DNA of 64,000 nt from Aphelidium insulamus (lineage: Eukaryota > Aphelidiomycota > Aphelidea > Aphelidiaceae): contig JAZDSV010000019.1 in the NCBI GenBank assembly GCA_036784855.1, positions 1 to 64,000 of the forward strand, given 5' to 3'. The notes below the pieces were generated by a model that made no database searches, had not been told where the DNA came from, and saw nothing but the letters and a program-made list of their open reading frames with translations. A program made the position numbers and the translations under genes. Below, piece after piece: positions 35,306-47,300 of this stretch (position 1 is the stretch's first letter; each line of letters begins with the position of its first letter).

Positions 35306-36319
35306 ATGTTCCAACAACAGCAGCAAAGCGTGTTGGCCGCCCTCGTGGTTCTGTGTGTCGCCAGCGTGGTGGACTCCCTGTCTCTAAGTGGTACTGCCGG
35401 CAAGATTTTCTATGGCTTCTCCGGCAACCAGTTCACTAATGCCGACTATAAGCAGAAGCTGGGCCGCATTCCCGCAGTGAAGAATGAATTCTTCCCCATC
35501 GGCAGCAACGGCTTCGATCAGCCGTCAGTTGTTGACGCGTTTATCACGCAGACCACAGCGGAACTTCCCGGCGCCATGCTGATGCTGACGCTGGAACCGT
35601 TTAACGGGTTGAATGTTCTCACCTCCACCTCGTACAACAACATTGCCGCCAAGTGTGTCACGTGGAGCAGCAACGGCATCAAGGTGTACCTGCGCTTTGC
35701 CCACGAAATGAATGCCAACTGGTACATTTGGGGCGCACAGCCGACCGCGTACAAGGCCGCGTTCCGTGCTCTGTCTGTGGCGATTGACAATGCGCACACT
35801 GCCGCCGGTGTGACCAACTACATTCGCATGGTGTGGGCGCCGGCAACTGCCTACTCGCCTGACTTGACCGTGTCCTACCTGGACTTCTACCCGGGCAACG
35901 ATGTCGTTGACTGGGTCGGTCTGAGCCTGTACCACAACGCTGTTCCTGACCCCAAGCCTGGTCTGTTGGAGAAGAAGCTGACTACGGGCGGTGGTCAGAA
36001 CTTTTACGAAATGTTCTGCGTGAACCGCACCAAGCCAATGCTCATTGCCGAGACTTCGGCCCCGACTGATCTGGCGCTGGACCCCAGCCTGGAGCTGACA
36101 CACAAGCAGGCGTGGTGGACCCAGTTGTACTCGTTGGACATTGCCACGCGCTACCCGCAACTCCGCATGGTTGTGTGGTTCGAGTTCACCAAGTACGGCA
36201 TGTCCTACAATCTGTTTGCCGACCCCAACATTGCCAGCGCTTTCACTAGCTATATCGGTACTACCGTTCCCACCGCCAGCACGACTGTCAAGCACTTGAC
36301 GTTTGCTGGTGATGCATAG
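35306..36319 (+). CDS. Secreted GH26-like glycoside hydrolase, intact copy
   Basis: Single exon of 337 residues with a signal peptide (QQQQSVLAALVVLCVASVVD). The body has the TIM-barrel landmarks of GH26-type mannanases: IKVYLRFAHEMNANWYIWG with the acid/base glutamate near 134, VTNYIRMVWAPATAY, and LDFYPGNDVVDWVGLSLYH. TKPMLIAETSAP has the nucleophile glutamate near 249, and RMVVWFEFTKYG follows. It would act outside the cell on mannan-like or related polysaccharides. The substrate cannot be told from sequence, and the short YPGND...VDWVG type also occurs in uncharacterised GH26 relatives. It is intron-free, unlike most neighbours. An inverted broken copy lies at 12967-13980. Confidence 0.82.
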   Translation: MFQQQQQSVLAALVVLCVASVVDSLSLSGTAGKIFYGFSGNQFTNADYKQKLGRIPAVKNEFFPIGSNGFDQPSVVDAFITQTTAELPGAMLMLTLEPFNGLNVLTSTSYNNIAAKCVTWSSNGIKVYLRFAHEMNANWYIWGAQPTAYKAAFRALSVAIDNAHTAAGVTNYIRMVWAPATAYSPDLTVSYLDFYPGNDVVDWVGLSLYHNAVPDPKPGLLEKKLTTGGGQNFYEMFCVNRTKPMLIAETSAPTDLALDPSLELTHKQAWWTQLYSLDIATRYPQLRMVVWFEFTKYGMSYNLFADPNIASAFTSYIGTTVPTASTTVKHLTFAGDA

Positions 36320-37586
36320 GTGTCGCCCTATGTTCTGTTGCTGCTAAGCTCTTAGTAGTACTGCCATTATTTAAGATTCTTAAATAAATCGCATTTATCT
36401 CTATACCTTCTACATTCAATAGATTCTTAAATTTCGCATTTATCTCTATGCCTTCTACATTCAATAGATTCTTGGATTTAAGAATGGATTTAAGAATTCG
36501 CTATAGCTTATACGTTAATTTAATTTAAATTAAGAAGCTATAGCGATAAATGTATGCCTTCTACATTCAATAGATTCTTGGATTTAAGAATGGATTTAAG
36601 AATTCGCTATAGCTTATACGTTAAATTAATTAAATTAAGAAGCTATAGCGATAAATGGATTTAAGAATTAAATAAATTAAAATAATTAAAATAAATTAAT
36701 TTAAATTTCGCTATAGCTTCTACTATAAGGATTTAGAAATATGGTAGTACTACTAGCGATAAATGGATTTAAGAATCTTAAATCCTTAAATTCTTAAATC
36801 CTTATAAATTCTTAAATCTTAACGATCTTAAAAGCTTCCACTTAAATCCGTATATCGCTATAGCTTCTACTTAAATTCATTTATCGCTAGTAGTACTTCC
36901 GTATATCGCTATAGCTTCTACTTAAATAATGGTAGTACTAAATCTTAAAATTCTTAAAAGCTTCCACTTAAATCCGTATATCGCTATAGCTTCTACTTAA
37001 ATTCATTTATCGCTAGTAGTACTTCCGTATATCGCTATAGCTTCTACTTAAATCCATTTATCGCTAGTAGTACTACTAGCGATATATATATAATATATAT
37101 ATATAAGATTCTTTTTTCTCTCTTCGTTTATCGCTATTTCGCTGGATAGCTATCGCTATAATATATATATATATATATATATATAATATAATAATATAAG
37201 TGAGATAGCGATAGCTATCTCATTTATCGCTAGTAGTACTACCATTATTTAAGTAGAAGCTATAGCGATATGGATTTAAGCAGAAGCTATAGCGATATGG
37301 ATTTAAGCAGAAGCTATAGCGATATGGATTTAAGTAGAAGCTATAGCGTTAAACGGATTCGTGCTTGCATCAAGCTAGACCATAAATACTGCAATCAGCA
37401 ATAACACGATGTATACGGCAGCATTCGTGTCTCCAACGAGACGACACTCTGTTTGGACGGAGCAAACGTTGTAGATAAAATAGAACGCAAGGCAATAAAA
37501 CAGCACCGACGTGATTGGTCAGTGACGATGATTGGCTGTCATTTATATAGCACGTAAAAATTCATTTTTGGTGGTCACAGTTAACA
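36320..37586. repeat. AT-rich array of palindromic GCTATAGC / AGTAGTACT motifs
   Basis: From the GH26 stop to about 37370 the sequence is a dense mix of a few short motifs in both orientations: CGCTATAGCTTCTACTTAAA, CGCTAGTAGTACT, ATTTAAGAATC and TATATATA. One block of about 65 bp (GCCTTCTACATTCAATAGAT onward) occurs in tandem from 36451 and 36554. The first 70 bp match, inverted, the region left of the broken GH26 copy (about 12895-12966). No coding frame is present. The last 200 bp lead into the TBC gene and probably hold its promoter. Confidence 0.85.
37255..37348 (+). repeat. 27-bp tandem repeat inside the array
   Basis: Three full units of 27 bp (AGAAGCTATAGCGATATGGA plus TTTAAGC) start at 37255, 37282 and 37309. 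A 13-bp partial unit follows. Only the last base of unit 3 differs. Confidence 0.9.
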
Positions 37587-39333
37587 ATGAGCGTGCCACG
37601 GAAGAAGCGGGACATGAAGTACGTTCTACTCCATAGCCAGACTTCTTCAGATATCTTACACTGTGTAGTGACCAATATGGTTTTCCGCTCCAAGACGGTG
37701 CAGCTGTGCGTGAACAGCAACAAGAGGTGCGGCGAGCCAAGCGCTGGGAAGAACTTATCAGCATGTCGGCCGGTGTATTGCCGCCAGCATCATCAGCGGG
37801 CAAGTTCTTGTCATCAAACAATAGTTGTTTCTTACATAGCCTATTTTCGCAGTCAAGAAATGCATTCGTGGAGGTGTGCCGAATTCCATCCGCGGTCAGG
37901 TGTGGTTCACATACTGCGGAGCCAAAAAGAACATGCAGGCAGCACCAACGTGTTTTCGGCAAAACTACAACGAGGCCAAGTCCACCATTTTACCTGAACA
38001 GCTACGTGAAATTAAAGCTGGTCTGTGAATTGAATTATACGCTCTGTCATCGTCGTATACACTCACTAAATATATCGCAGATTTGGCTACCGTATTTCCC
38101 GAGAACTACTTCTTCAAGCCGGTCAAGGTGGTGCACCGGGACGGCACCAAGCAGCTGACCCACTCACCTACGTACATTAAACTTCGTCGAGTAATGATTG
38201 CGTTCACCAGTCTGATGGCTGGACGCGGTTATGGCTGGTTCTACCAGCCGGCATTGTCACGGATTGCCGGAATGCTTCTGATTTTTCTCGACGATGATCA
38301 GAGCGTGTTTTGGATGTTGGAATCGCTGGTGACGAGTATGATGCGTACCAGCTACTACTACGTGCAGCCAGCCACACGGGATGGTAACGCGGCGTCGACA
38401 CTGGAATGCGTCCTGGATCATCAGGCACTGTGGTCGCTGGTGGCAGAGCGGCTGCCACGCTACACTGCATTCAGCAAATTTGCGCCACCCAACGAGATTA
38501 CCCACGAACAGCTCACCTATGACTGGTTCATGAACCTATTTGTGGACTACTTGCCGATGGAGGTTCGATAATTTGTGACAAGTTAATGATGATTTTTACT
38601 GATGAACAGAGCATGTTGCGTGTGTGGGACTGCTTTTGGTATGATGGTTCAAAGACTCTTCTCCGTGCGGCGTTGGCCATAATGACCAACTATAAGGGTG
38701 CCATATCGGGACAGAGCCTGGTCTGCTATCTGGATGTAAGTGTTTTTGGTTGTCACGTTAAAATAATTAAATTTGCTTGAGGATGCCACCAAAAATGCCG
38801 TGGACATTGAGAATATCTGCGACATCATGTACTCGCCATTTTCGGGGCCATGTGCGTCTCTGTCGGCCAGCGTGATTGCCGAGCACCGAAACAAGGCCGC
38901 CGCGATGGAGCAATGCTTTGACAAAACAGAGTTGCTGCCCAGATCCGCCGCGGCCCGGATGCTCACCATTGACACGACGGTTGCCCTCATTTACGATCCA
39001 ATTTGTCCGCCAGCCAAGTCAATGATGGCCAAGAGCCCCGTGTCCATTATTGCTGATGGAGAAAAGCCGGAGGAGCCAGTGACGCCACAGCTTGTTTCAC
39101 TGCCAACACCGCTCTCGTTTGACGGCGAGCAGCCAGATTTTGAAGCATGGAAGCAGCGCAATCTCTCTCACAAAACTAGCACGACGTTTGAAAGTGCTGC
39201 TGCAGAAGCGACATCGCCTGCCAAGCAGAAACCCAAGCAGCTCTCGCTGGAAATTCCGCTCTTCTTCAAGGAAATAGCCGATGACTTGCAGTTACTCCAA
39301 AATCAGCAGGAACAGCGCAAGGCGTCCCTGTAA
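37587..39333 (+). CDS. TBC-domain (Rab-GAP-like) protein without catalytic fingers
   Basis: Six exons: 37587-37618, 37669-37799, 37853-38020, 38081-38562, 38610-38735, 38782-39333, giving 496 residues. TBC domains normally speed GTP hydrolysis by Rab proteins. Landmarks are KRWEELISMS, CIRGGVPNSIRGQVWFTYCG and DLATVFPENYFF. Then come YIKLRRVMIAFTSLMAGRGY, LLIFLDDDQSVFWMLESLV and YDWFMNLFVDYLPME, which joins LRVWDCFWYDGSKTLLRAAL. The arginine finger (D-L-x-R-T-F-P) is DLATVFP here, and the YCQG glutamine finger is YQPA, so both key residues are missing. The tail is disordered. Exon 2 is modelled with a GC donor (GCAAGT at 37800); a GT donor at 37773 would also keep frame and drop nine residues. 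Confidence 0.8.
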
Positions 39334-39390
39334 TTGTTCTGTACTTTTAGTCATATAGTCTTGTTTTATAGTCATAGTTTGATGACATGT

Positions 39391-39710
39391 GTATTTATAT
39401 TAAGTACTAAACAACTTCTAGCAAAAGGAGAGACATATTCCAGAACGAACTTTGACACTACCTTACCCGAATGACAGCCAGCGATACATTACGAAGCCAC
39501 CCGGCGGAAAATTGATTTTAGACTTGATTGTTACGACTGTAATAATATGAGTATTTATATTAAGTACTAAACAACTTCTAGCAAAAGGAGAGACATATTC
39601 CAGAACGAACTTTGACACTACCTTACCCGAATGACAGCCAGCGATACATTACGAAGCCACCCGGCGGAAAATTGATTTTAGACTTGATTGTTACGACTGT
39701 AATAATATGA
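39391..39710 (+). repeat. Perfect 160-bp tandem duplication
   Basis: The block 39391-39550 is repeated base for base at 39551-39710. It begins GTATTTATATTAAGTACTAA and ends AATAATATGA. It lies between the stop of the TBC gene and the start of CNOT4, so it is likely 3' UTR, intergenic or promoter sequence. Lack of any mismatch implies a very recent event. Confidence 0.95.
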
Positions 39711-39726
39711 ATGTGAGTTGGACCAC

Positions 39727-42700
39727 ATGGTGTTGATGAGCCGCCTAGGGTTACGGTCGGCACAACACACATCAACAACGGCGAAAATGGGAATCAACGA
39801 CAACTTTGACGACGATGACGACGACTGGGAGTGCCCGCTGTGCATGGAGGAGATGGACCTGTCCGACCGCAAGTTTAAGCCATGTCCATGCGGCTATCAG
39901 ATCTGTCGCTTCTGCTGGAACCACATCAAAGAAAACCTCAATAACCGCTGTCCGGCGTGCCGCCGCGAGTACAGCGACCAGACGGTGGAGTTTACGCCCC
40001 TCACTCCCGCAGAGTATGTAGCTGCCCATTTTTACTGCACGATTGCCTCACCCAAGTGTCCACTCACACAGGCTGACCAAATTGCGCAATGAAAAGAAGC
40101 AAAAGGAGCGCGAGAAGCGTGAGATGGAGATTAGCAACCGACGTCACTTGGCCAATATGCGCGTGGTACAGAAAAATCTGGTCTACGTCATTGGCTTGAA
40201 TTCCAAACTTCTCTCCGAGGAGGTTAGCCACAGCATTATAGTACTGATACACGCCTGACCGTTGCAGATTATGCGGCAGCCGGAATTCTTTGGCCAGTAC
40301 GGCAAGATCCTTAAAGTTGTGGTTAATCGCAAAAATTCTGGCGCCTTCAACGACGCCGCAGAGCAGCATCAACTATCGACTGGCAAAGGCGAGTCTACTG
40401 CAGGTGTTTATGTAACCTTTGCGCGAAAGGAGGATGCTGCACGCTGCATTCAGACAATTGATGGCACGGTTTACGAGGGCCGGATGCTTCGGTGAGCTTA
40501 TAATCTTTAACCGTTTTGTCTGAACCCGTATGTAGGGCTTCTTATGGAACCACAAAATATTGCACGTATTATTTGCGCGGCTTATCGTGCCAAAATCCCG
40601 GCTGCATGTATTTGCACGAGCCTGGCGAAGAGGCAGACAGCTACACCAAGGAGGAGATGTCCGCTGGTAAACATCATGCCAAGAATCCTGTCAACGCTGC
40701 CGTCGCAGCCTCCTATGTGAATGAGCATGGCGTATCTGTTGGCCCTGCCGCACCGTTCGGGCCGCACGCCACGGACAAGCTGGATGATGCTCATGGATCT
40801 GCGGCTGGTTCCGTTAAGGTGAGAATCTAGATATCTTTGGAGATATTTTAATTGTTGTTAGGCCGCGTGGAAGAATGCTCCGGCGTCAGTGGCTCCATCT
40901 CAAGGCGAAGATTATCATTCGGCGGATCGCCAGGCCGTCACCGGAAGTCCACTAGTGTCGTCACTGTTACCACGGACGGCCGCATGGGCAGGTAGAACGC
41001 AGTCTTCGGGATCAAAGACACCAGAACGAGCTGCGGCGCCTAGTCCATCGGATTTGGCTGCATCTTCTGCGGCAATGATTTCATGCGACGTGCTCGAGTA
41101 TGTATACCTTGCGTAAGTTTGAATCCTATTAATCTTGCACAGCATCATTCCTACTGCCGGAAGCACTCAGCGCAGCACGACTGAAAACAAGGGTCTGATC
41201 AATACCGCACCGCTTCATCGCTATCTGTTTTTGGCGCAGCAGGCGCGCGAAGACTTTATCCAGCTGGTTACTCAAAATCGTAGCGAATTGGCGTACGCGG
41301 ATGATTCGCGATCACTGTTTGCCTTTGATCCCTTCCGCGACCAAAAGGCCCCTCGGAGTCGATTCGATTTCGTCGGAAACAAAAATGGCATCAATGGCAG
41401 CGACGACCTTGTAGACAATTTCGCGTCATCGATGACTTTTACTGAGCCGGCAGTGAGTGGTTCAAGTGCTCTACGTAGCCCGATTACCCACGGGCGAACG
41501 TTGACTTCCGCGGGACTGTACGGTATGTCGGCCTCAGTAATGTTTGGTACATCACATTTAATTCCCTTACAGGTAAACCAGGATATGCGGATGATATTGG
41601 CCATAGTGCATTTGGTGGTGGATCTTCTCGCCAGCAACAGTCGGTGGCACCTGGCGGTGGCGGTGGTCGAGGTTGGTGATCGGTGGTTGCACATCACTCT
41701 AACTTGCACTAATACATTGCCATTACATTACATTTACTGTTTTCCGTAATATCGCAACATTCTAACTTCGTTCCATTAGATGATACTGGCGCTTGGAAGT
41801 CTGCTCATATTTCGCTCGCCGCGTACAATGATTGCTCCGTTATTGAGCAGTTTATGCAGACTCCCGATGATTGTGGCGCGGTGCGAAATTCGGTGAAATA
41901 CATTGAAGAGCACTGGAACGACGATGCGGTTGCACATCATGAGACTATCGGTAACAACGTTTCATCTGCTTGTGAGGACCCTTCACCGATGATCGGATCC
42001 ACAAATGCCGATGAGAAACGCGATCTTGATGAGCTGAAAGTATTGCCGTCGGCTGAGCAAGAAAAGAAACAAGAAGTGTCACCAAATATACAAGTGAAAC
42101 AACAAGTACTTGCGTCAACTGAACAGAAAGGGAAGCCAGCAGTGCGTCCAACTAAACAAGCGAAGCAGCCAGTGCCATTACCAGTTGACCAGGCAAAGGA
42201 AAAAATAACACGGCAAACTGAACAAGTGCAGCAGCAAGTCCCACTGCCGCCAGCTGAACTGGGACCTTCAGCTAAAGCGCAAGGCGATGATGACAAGAGT
42301 ACTGCATCAAGTATCACTGAAGCTGCCGAAACGTTAACTGACGACGATACCAAAGATTCACCAAATGCGAAAGACTGTTTTGTGAAATCCCCAGACGCGG
42401 CACCGAATAAGGAGTCGGTAGACAATATTGTCGGCGATGATAATGACGATGCAAGCTCGCAGTCTATTCCAAAGCGTGTGGTAATGCGGATCGTATGTGC
42501 GCCCACCGAAAATGACGGGTATACAGCTGAAGCGGAGACTACACCGATCAAGCCACCGCCCTCTCAATCCTTGGCGGAAAAGTCGACAAAAGAGAAGCAG
42601 GTGATTCCTGTTAGCGACGAAGTAGTTCCTTTTGCGTTTGGTGCAAACCGCGGTCAAAGAAAGCGTCGCAAAGAGAAAATTAAACTTCCCGCAAAACGTT

Positions 42701-44307
42701 CCGAGACGCGAAACGCTAATGTGCCACAAGCGACAGTCGAGCAGCCACAAAGCTCAATGGCCACGACAAAGGCGGAAACGAGTAGCGAACTCGAAGTTAT
42801 AAAAGGCGATTCTGAGACGCCAAGCAAGCCTGATCAAACAATTCCGAAGGCTGAAATCGAAGCCAGCTGCATTCAAGAACCATCAAGTGAATTCGCGCTG
42901 CCAAAGAAGCGTAAAAAGGCGAAGAAGAAGAAAGCAACGACTGTAGCATCAGCTGACCATATTGCGCCCAGTGCAGTTGTTGCTTCACCCGCCCCCATCA
43001 CGGCGGGTAACGACTGCGAACCCGCCATTGAACCGAATAGTTCGACGACGCAACAGAAACAAGTCGGCGTGCTAGAGCTGATGAAATCATTGACAGATAC
43101 CAGTCGCTGGCTGAAGGAGGGCGACATGTCAAAGCCAGCGCCGCATGTGCCAAAGTTGAATTTTGGAGGGAAAGGCGCTGCAGTGCAGCAAGTCCAGACG
43201 AGTGATAGCGCAGCTTGCGCCGACACAAAGCACGCGGCAATGGAAAAGGGTCTCATCGACGATATTGTTCATGCGATCAACAAGATTGACGGTCCGTCTT
43301 CGGCATATGATGCCAACAGCAAGGCCGAGCTGAAGGAAATGGCCAGCTGGTTTACCGGCATGTCGATTCCACAGCCTCCTCGGTCGACAAAATCATTAGA
43401 CACGCTGACACCGCTCCCTCCCCCCGTAACAACGCTGGCGCCTACACTTTCCGCAGGCAAGGAATCCGGTAAATTGGCACCGAAAACGGCGATAAAAAAT
43501 GATTTCGACGCAGACCAGCTGGGGCTTACCGAAGCTGCCACGCTGACCATCAACTTGCGTATGGCGCAAAAGATGCAAGAGAATGCCGAACTTAGTCTTC
43601 GACATGTGCAGCTCAAACGCGAGCACTGTAGGCTCGTGGCAGAATCGCCGGAGGAGGAAGGCGACGAGGAACATCTACCACCCAGCATAACTAGTGTGAC
43701 ATCGGCAGCCTCGGCGACCTCTGCCGCCGCGACACTGGCGTCTGAAGTGGCAATCGCCACAAAAGAGTCCATCGAAAAGTCGTTGGACAAACTGAATCGC
43801 GAGTTCGAAGCACTGAAGGCGACCGCGGCCGCCATCACCACCACCGTACCGCGCCGCCAGGCAAAAACTCCGGCACAACTGAAAGAGTCATTGAAACGAT
43901 GCCGCACGGAGTTGGCCTCCGATAAACCCATGGACGCGCAGGAGGAAGAAGAATTCGAGTTCCTGAATCGACACTGGTCCCTGCTGGACAGCGGAGAACA
44001 GTTTGACTTGTTGGTGCATGAATTTCACGAGTTTTACCGCGCCAGTGATGCCGATGGTGACAAAGCGAAAATGAATGAAAGTGCCCTGTCAGAGCCAGCA
44101 CACCTACCAACCGTGCTGCCGCGGTTTGACATGGCGCAAGCACTGCTAGCCCGTGTGCAGCCGTCGCTGTTTGTTGCCGCGCTGCCCACCAATGACCCAG
44201 AGGTGGCCAGACTGCAGGAAAAGTGGGAAGAATCCAAGTTTGAGGAAGCCATCTGGGAGGCGCGGCTGGAGTCTCTGATGGAGGAGACAAAGGAGTGGGT
44301 GTTTTAG
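39727..44307 (+). CDS. CNOT4: Not4/CNOT4 RING-RRM ubiquitin ligase with long C-terminal tail
   Basis: Eight exons: 39727-40013, 40072-40222, 40268-40491, 40536-40818, 40862-41097, 41143-41522, 41573-41671, 41780-44307, giving 1395 residues. Not4 is the E3 ligase subunit of the Ccr4-Not complex. The C4C4 RING (WECPLCMEEMD, then FKPCPCGYQICRFCW and NRCPACRREY) lies near 34-83. A helical linker follows (LRNEKKQKEREKREMEISNR), then the RRM with QKNLVYVIGLNSKL, GQYGKILKVVVNR and VYVTFARKEDAARCIQTIDG. A CCCH finger comes last: TTKYCTYYLRGLSCQNPGCM and YLHEPGEEA. Everything after about residue 300 is low complexity, then Lys/Glu/Pro/Ala-rich, with a helical end (WEESKFEEAIWEARLESLME). Known Not4 proteins have about 600 residues. 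The last exon (843 codons) could be a separate gene with an ATG at 41854; phase and an open frame upstream of that ATG favour one gene. Confidence 0.85.
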
Positions 44308-44358
44308 CGATGCCATTGTGAATAAATATCATCACGATATGCACATCTATGTTTGTGG

Positions 44359-47300
44359 CTAGTCTTCGTCAGGCAATTTCGGCAGTTCCTTGTCGACTAG
44401 CGGCGGTAAGCTGAGCTGTGATAGCGAATCAGTGGGCGAGCTGACGTCCGACTTCTCCTCCACGAACAGCCCTGGTTGGAGTCGAGACCGCGACACTAGT
44501 GCATCGTCCTGGCCCAGATCGCGAAAGGAATACGTCCGCGAATGCCGCGCATTTGGCCCCTTTGGTGATTCTTTTAGCGAGACTTCGACGTCATCTTCCA
44601 CCTGCGTTAACGTGTAGATACAGCTGTAGTTTATGGCTTCTCGGCCTCCAATATCGGCAGTGGAGCCAGTGTCATCGGCCACAGAACCACCAACCAGTTT
44701 CTTTCCAATATGTGAAAGATGGGGATTAAATCGCAGTATACTGTGGTGATTTTGGTGTGTGCGATGGTGATTGTGGTGACTGGCAGGGTGCTGTGACCGA
44801 AGATATGGTCGGTGGTTAGTGCCACCAAATGCCGACACCAGTGAATGGCCCGACGGTGCGTTGATTGTGCACACATCGGCCACGTACTGGACAGTACCCG
44901 ACGAAAAGTGCACGCTCTTTCCATGTTGGTATGAAATGATATGGTGAAGTCGGCCATCCAAGTGATCGCGCACTTCCACGAAATTGGTGCTGAATGCAAC
45001 AATGTACGGTGCCTCATATGTGAATGTCAACGGAGATCCGGTCCAAGTGACATGCGGTGCAGTAGTGTCGGGACGAGAATTCCGCCCATTGCTAAGGACG
45101 TATACACCAAATTCTGAAAAGTTTAAGCTGTGCGCAATACTTAAGCACGACGTCACCTTGGTAGCAGAGCAAAAACTCTGTATCATTAACGCGAAATATG
45201 TCCCGCGGCGTTATTGATTCCCGAGTATACACGCGGCTGAGTGACGCATCATCGGGGTCAATAAGCGACTGAGTGTCTAACGAGTCCACATCAACCAGCT
45301 CAAAGCCGCGCGTACAACCAACACATAATTTTGTCTTTAAAAAGTGAACAGACAGTGATTCTGATGGCACGTAGATTTCCTATCTGTAAGCTGCGGAAAT
45401 GCTACTGACTATACGTACCCGAAAAAGTGTAAAGTCCCCCATGGCGCCACTGCTTTTCCTTCGATGTCTGCCGAGAAAGCCCGATTTTTTATCATCAGCC
45501 ACTGCAGCGTACGAAAAGAGCTTAATGTAGGTTGTGAGTATTCGAGTTTTGATTAGCACTAGAAATGGGCGATCGTTCAGTTTTCCAATTTTGAAGTATG
45601 CGACACCGGTACCGAGCCGTTTCCCGGATCGCGCCGCCACCGCATCGCCACCCGCTGTCTCCGGAATCGAAATGACAGAGGATGGATACAATGATAGCGT
45701 CTTGTCTACAAAGTGTCAGCATGAGTGATTGAGTGCTTTTACGTACCATGTAACACCAGCAGAAGACTTCCACCAAACCACAGCTCCATTTGTGTCACTT
45801 TCATCACATTAAGCACCTGTACAAATGTGCTCAATTTGCCCGGAATGCCACAGTAAAGTCCATGCTCCGTGCCAACCGCCATGATTCGCCCTGTATTGTC
45901 GTCAATGCAAAGAAAATGATTGAAACTACGCCACACCATTCATTAGCGTGCAGTGCACTTCGTTGAAGCCAAGAAATGAGTTTGCTGCCTCATCCGACGT
46001 CGCGTCGTTAAATACATTGGTGAGGTGATATCGCCGGAGAGTGGCATTGATGTCGGCGATCGCCTTGTTGCACTTGTCCAACCATTGCCGTTTCTCGGCG
46101 TAGCTGGCGGCACTGAACACGTACGACGCTCCATCATGTCCAATGTGCGTAAATGTGAGTGCATTTGACAGCTTAGTATTGGCGGCGAAATCCGCGAGCG
46201 ACGACGCCGAGGCAGTGCGCCGCCTGCCCAGGTAATCAGCAGCACCGTCCAACTGGAATGAGCCTCGTCGGTTTTCCCTCAAGCTGCGCCCACTGCTCGC
46301 CACCTGCTCTGTACTTGTACCTTCATTTACTTGCAGCAGCTGCATCGGTATCGGCTGTCATATGTAAGCGAAAATACATCTCGTGAGTGTAATTTGCCTA
46401 CTTTACGGTGAATACGCCGTCTGATGCCACTTGAATGATCTGTCCGACGCTTGGTCATAAGCAAGTAGTTGTCGAGCAAGAATACATCAAGCTCTACGTA
46501 TTCAACCGCTGTCCGCAATTTCAGCGTGCCCTCCAGCAACAACTTTCGTTCGGGTTTGAGAAGGCCCAACAGTGGCACATTTTCATCTCCATTGCGCACT
46601 TCGATGGTATCGGCCAGCAATTTCAGCCGCAGCTCATTGTCGGCGCGACCAGCTCGCTCATTAATTGTGCCGAGGCAGCGTTTTATAGTGTCGATAATTT
46701 GCGGCAAGCTGAACTGGATCTGGCATGTGCTCACTGGACGACTTGGCCAGAATCGACTCCAAGATGAGCGGATATCGGCCGAGACGCGTTGTCGGCCGAC
46801 TGAGAAACGACTGGAGCGGCAGTCTTCGGAATTCCACCACTCGCTGGTTGGCCTGCGCAATTAACCATATGGCAGGGAGGAACATTTTGATTCAAACCTC
46901 GCAAAACACGCGCAACTGCTTGTTGCTCTTGAGCTCCGTGTCCAGTACATGTTTTGCTATGGTTTGATTTGCGCCGTACTCGACAAAGGGGTCCAAGTTC
47001 GCGCACCATTCCGCCAGCAAGTCCGCCACGCTCGAGATAATTGGACTGCCTTCTTGTGTCGCGCGCATTTTAAACAGCAACGCAGAATTTATGGCAATTA
47101 AATCCGTCAGATTGCCAAAAGTCGTCCTGATAAAGTCTTGTCTTTTAAAAGCAGGTACTACATCACCGCTGGAAAGCGGATCGACGTACAGCTACGCATT
47201 AGAATAACATATCGTGCCACAGTTAATAATACATGGAACTTGCTCGCTGAATAAGTTGCAAATCTTTCACATAATCTTCTTCGGTCTTGATCAACTCGAA

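Noticed and set aside
36320-37380. Regular spacing of repeats suggesting a CRISPR-like array
   Set aside because: Units vary in length, are palindromic AT-rich motifs, and lie in a eukaryotic intron-rich region. No spacers of constant size are present.
12334-37380. Reverse transcriptase, integrase or capsid genes linked to the arrays
   Set aside because: I looked for such frames around both arrays and found none, so no retroelement or virus-like element is called in this window.
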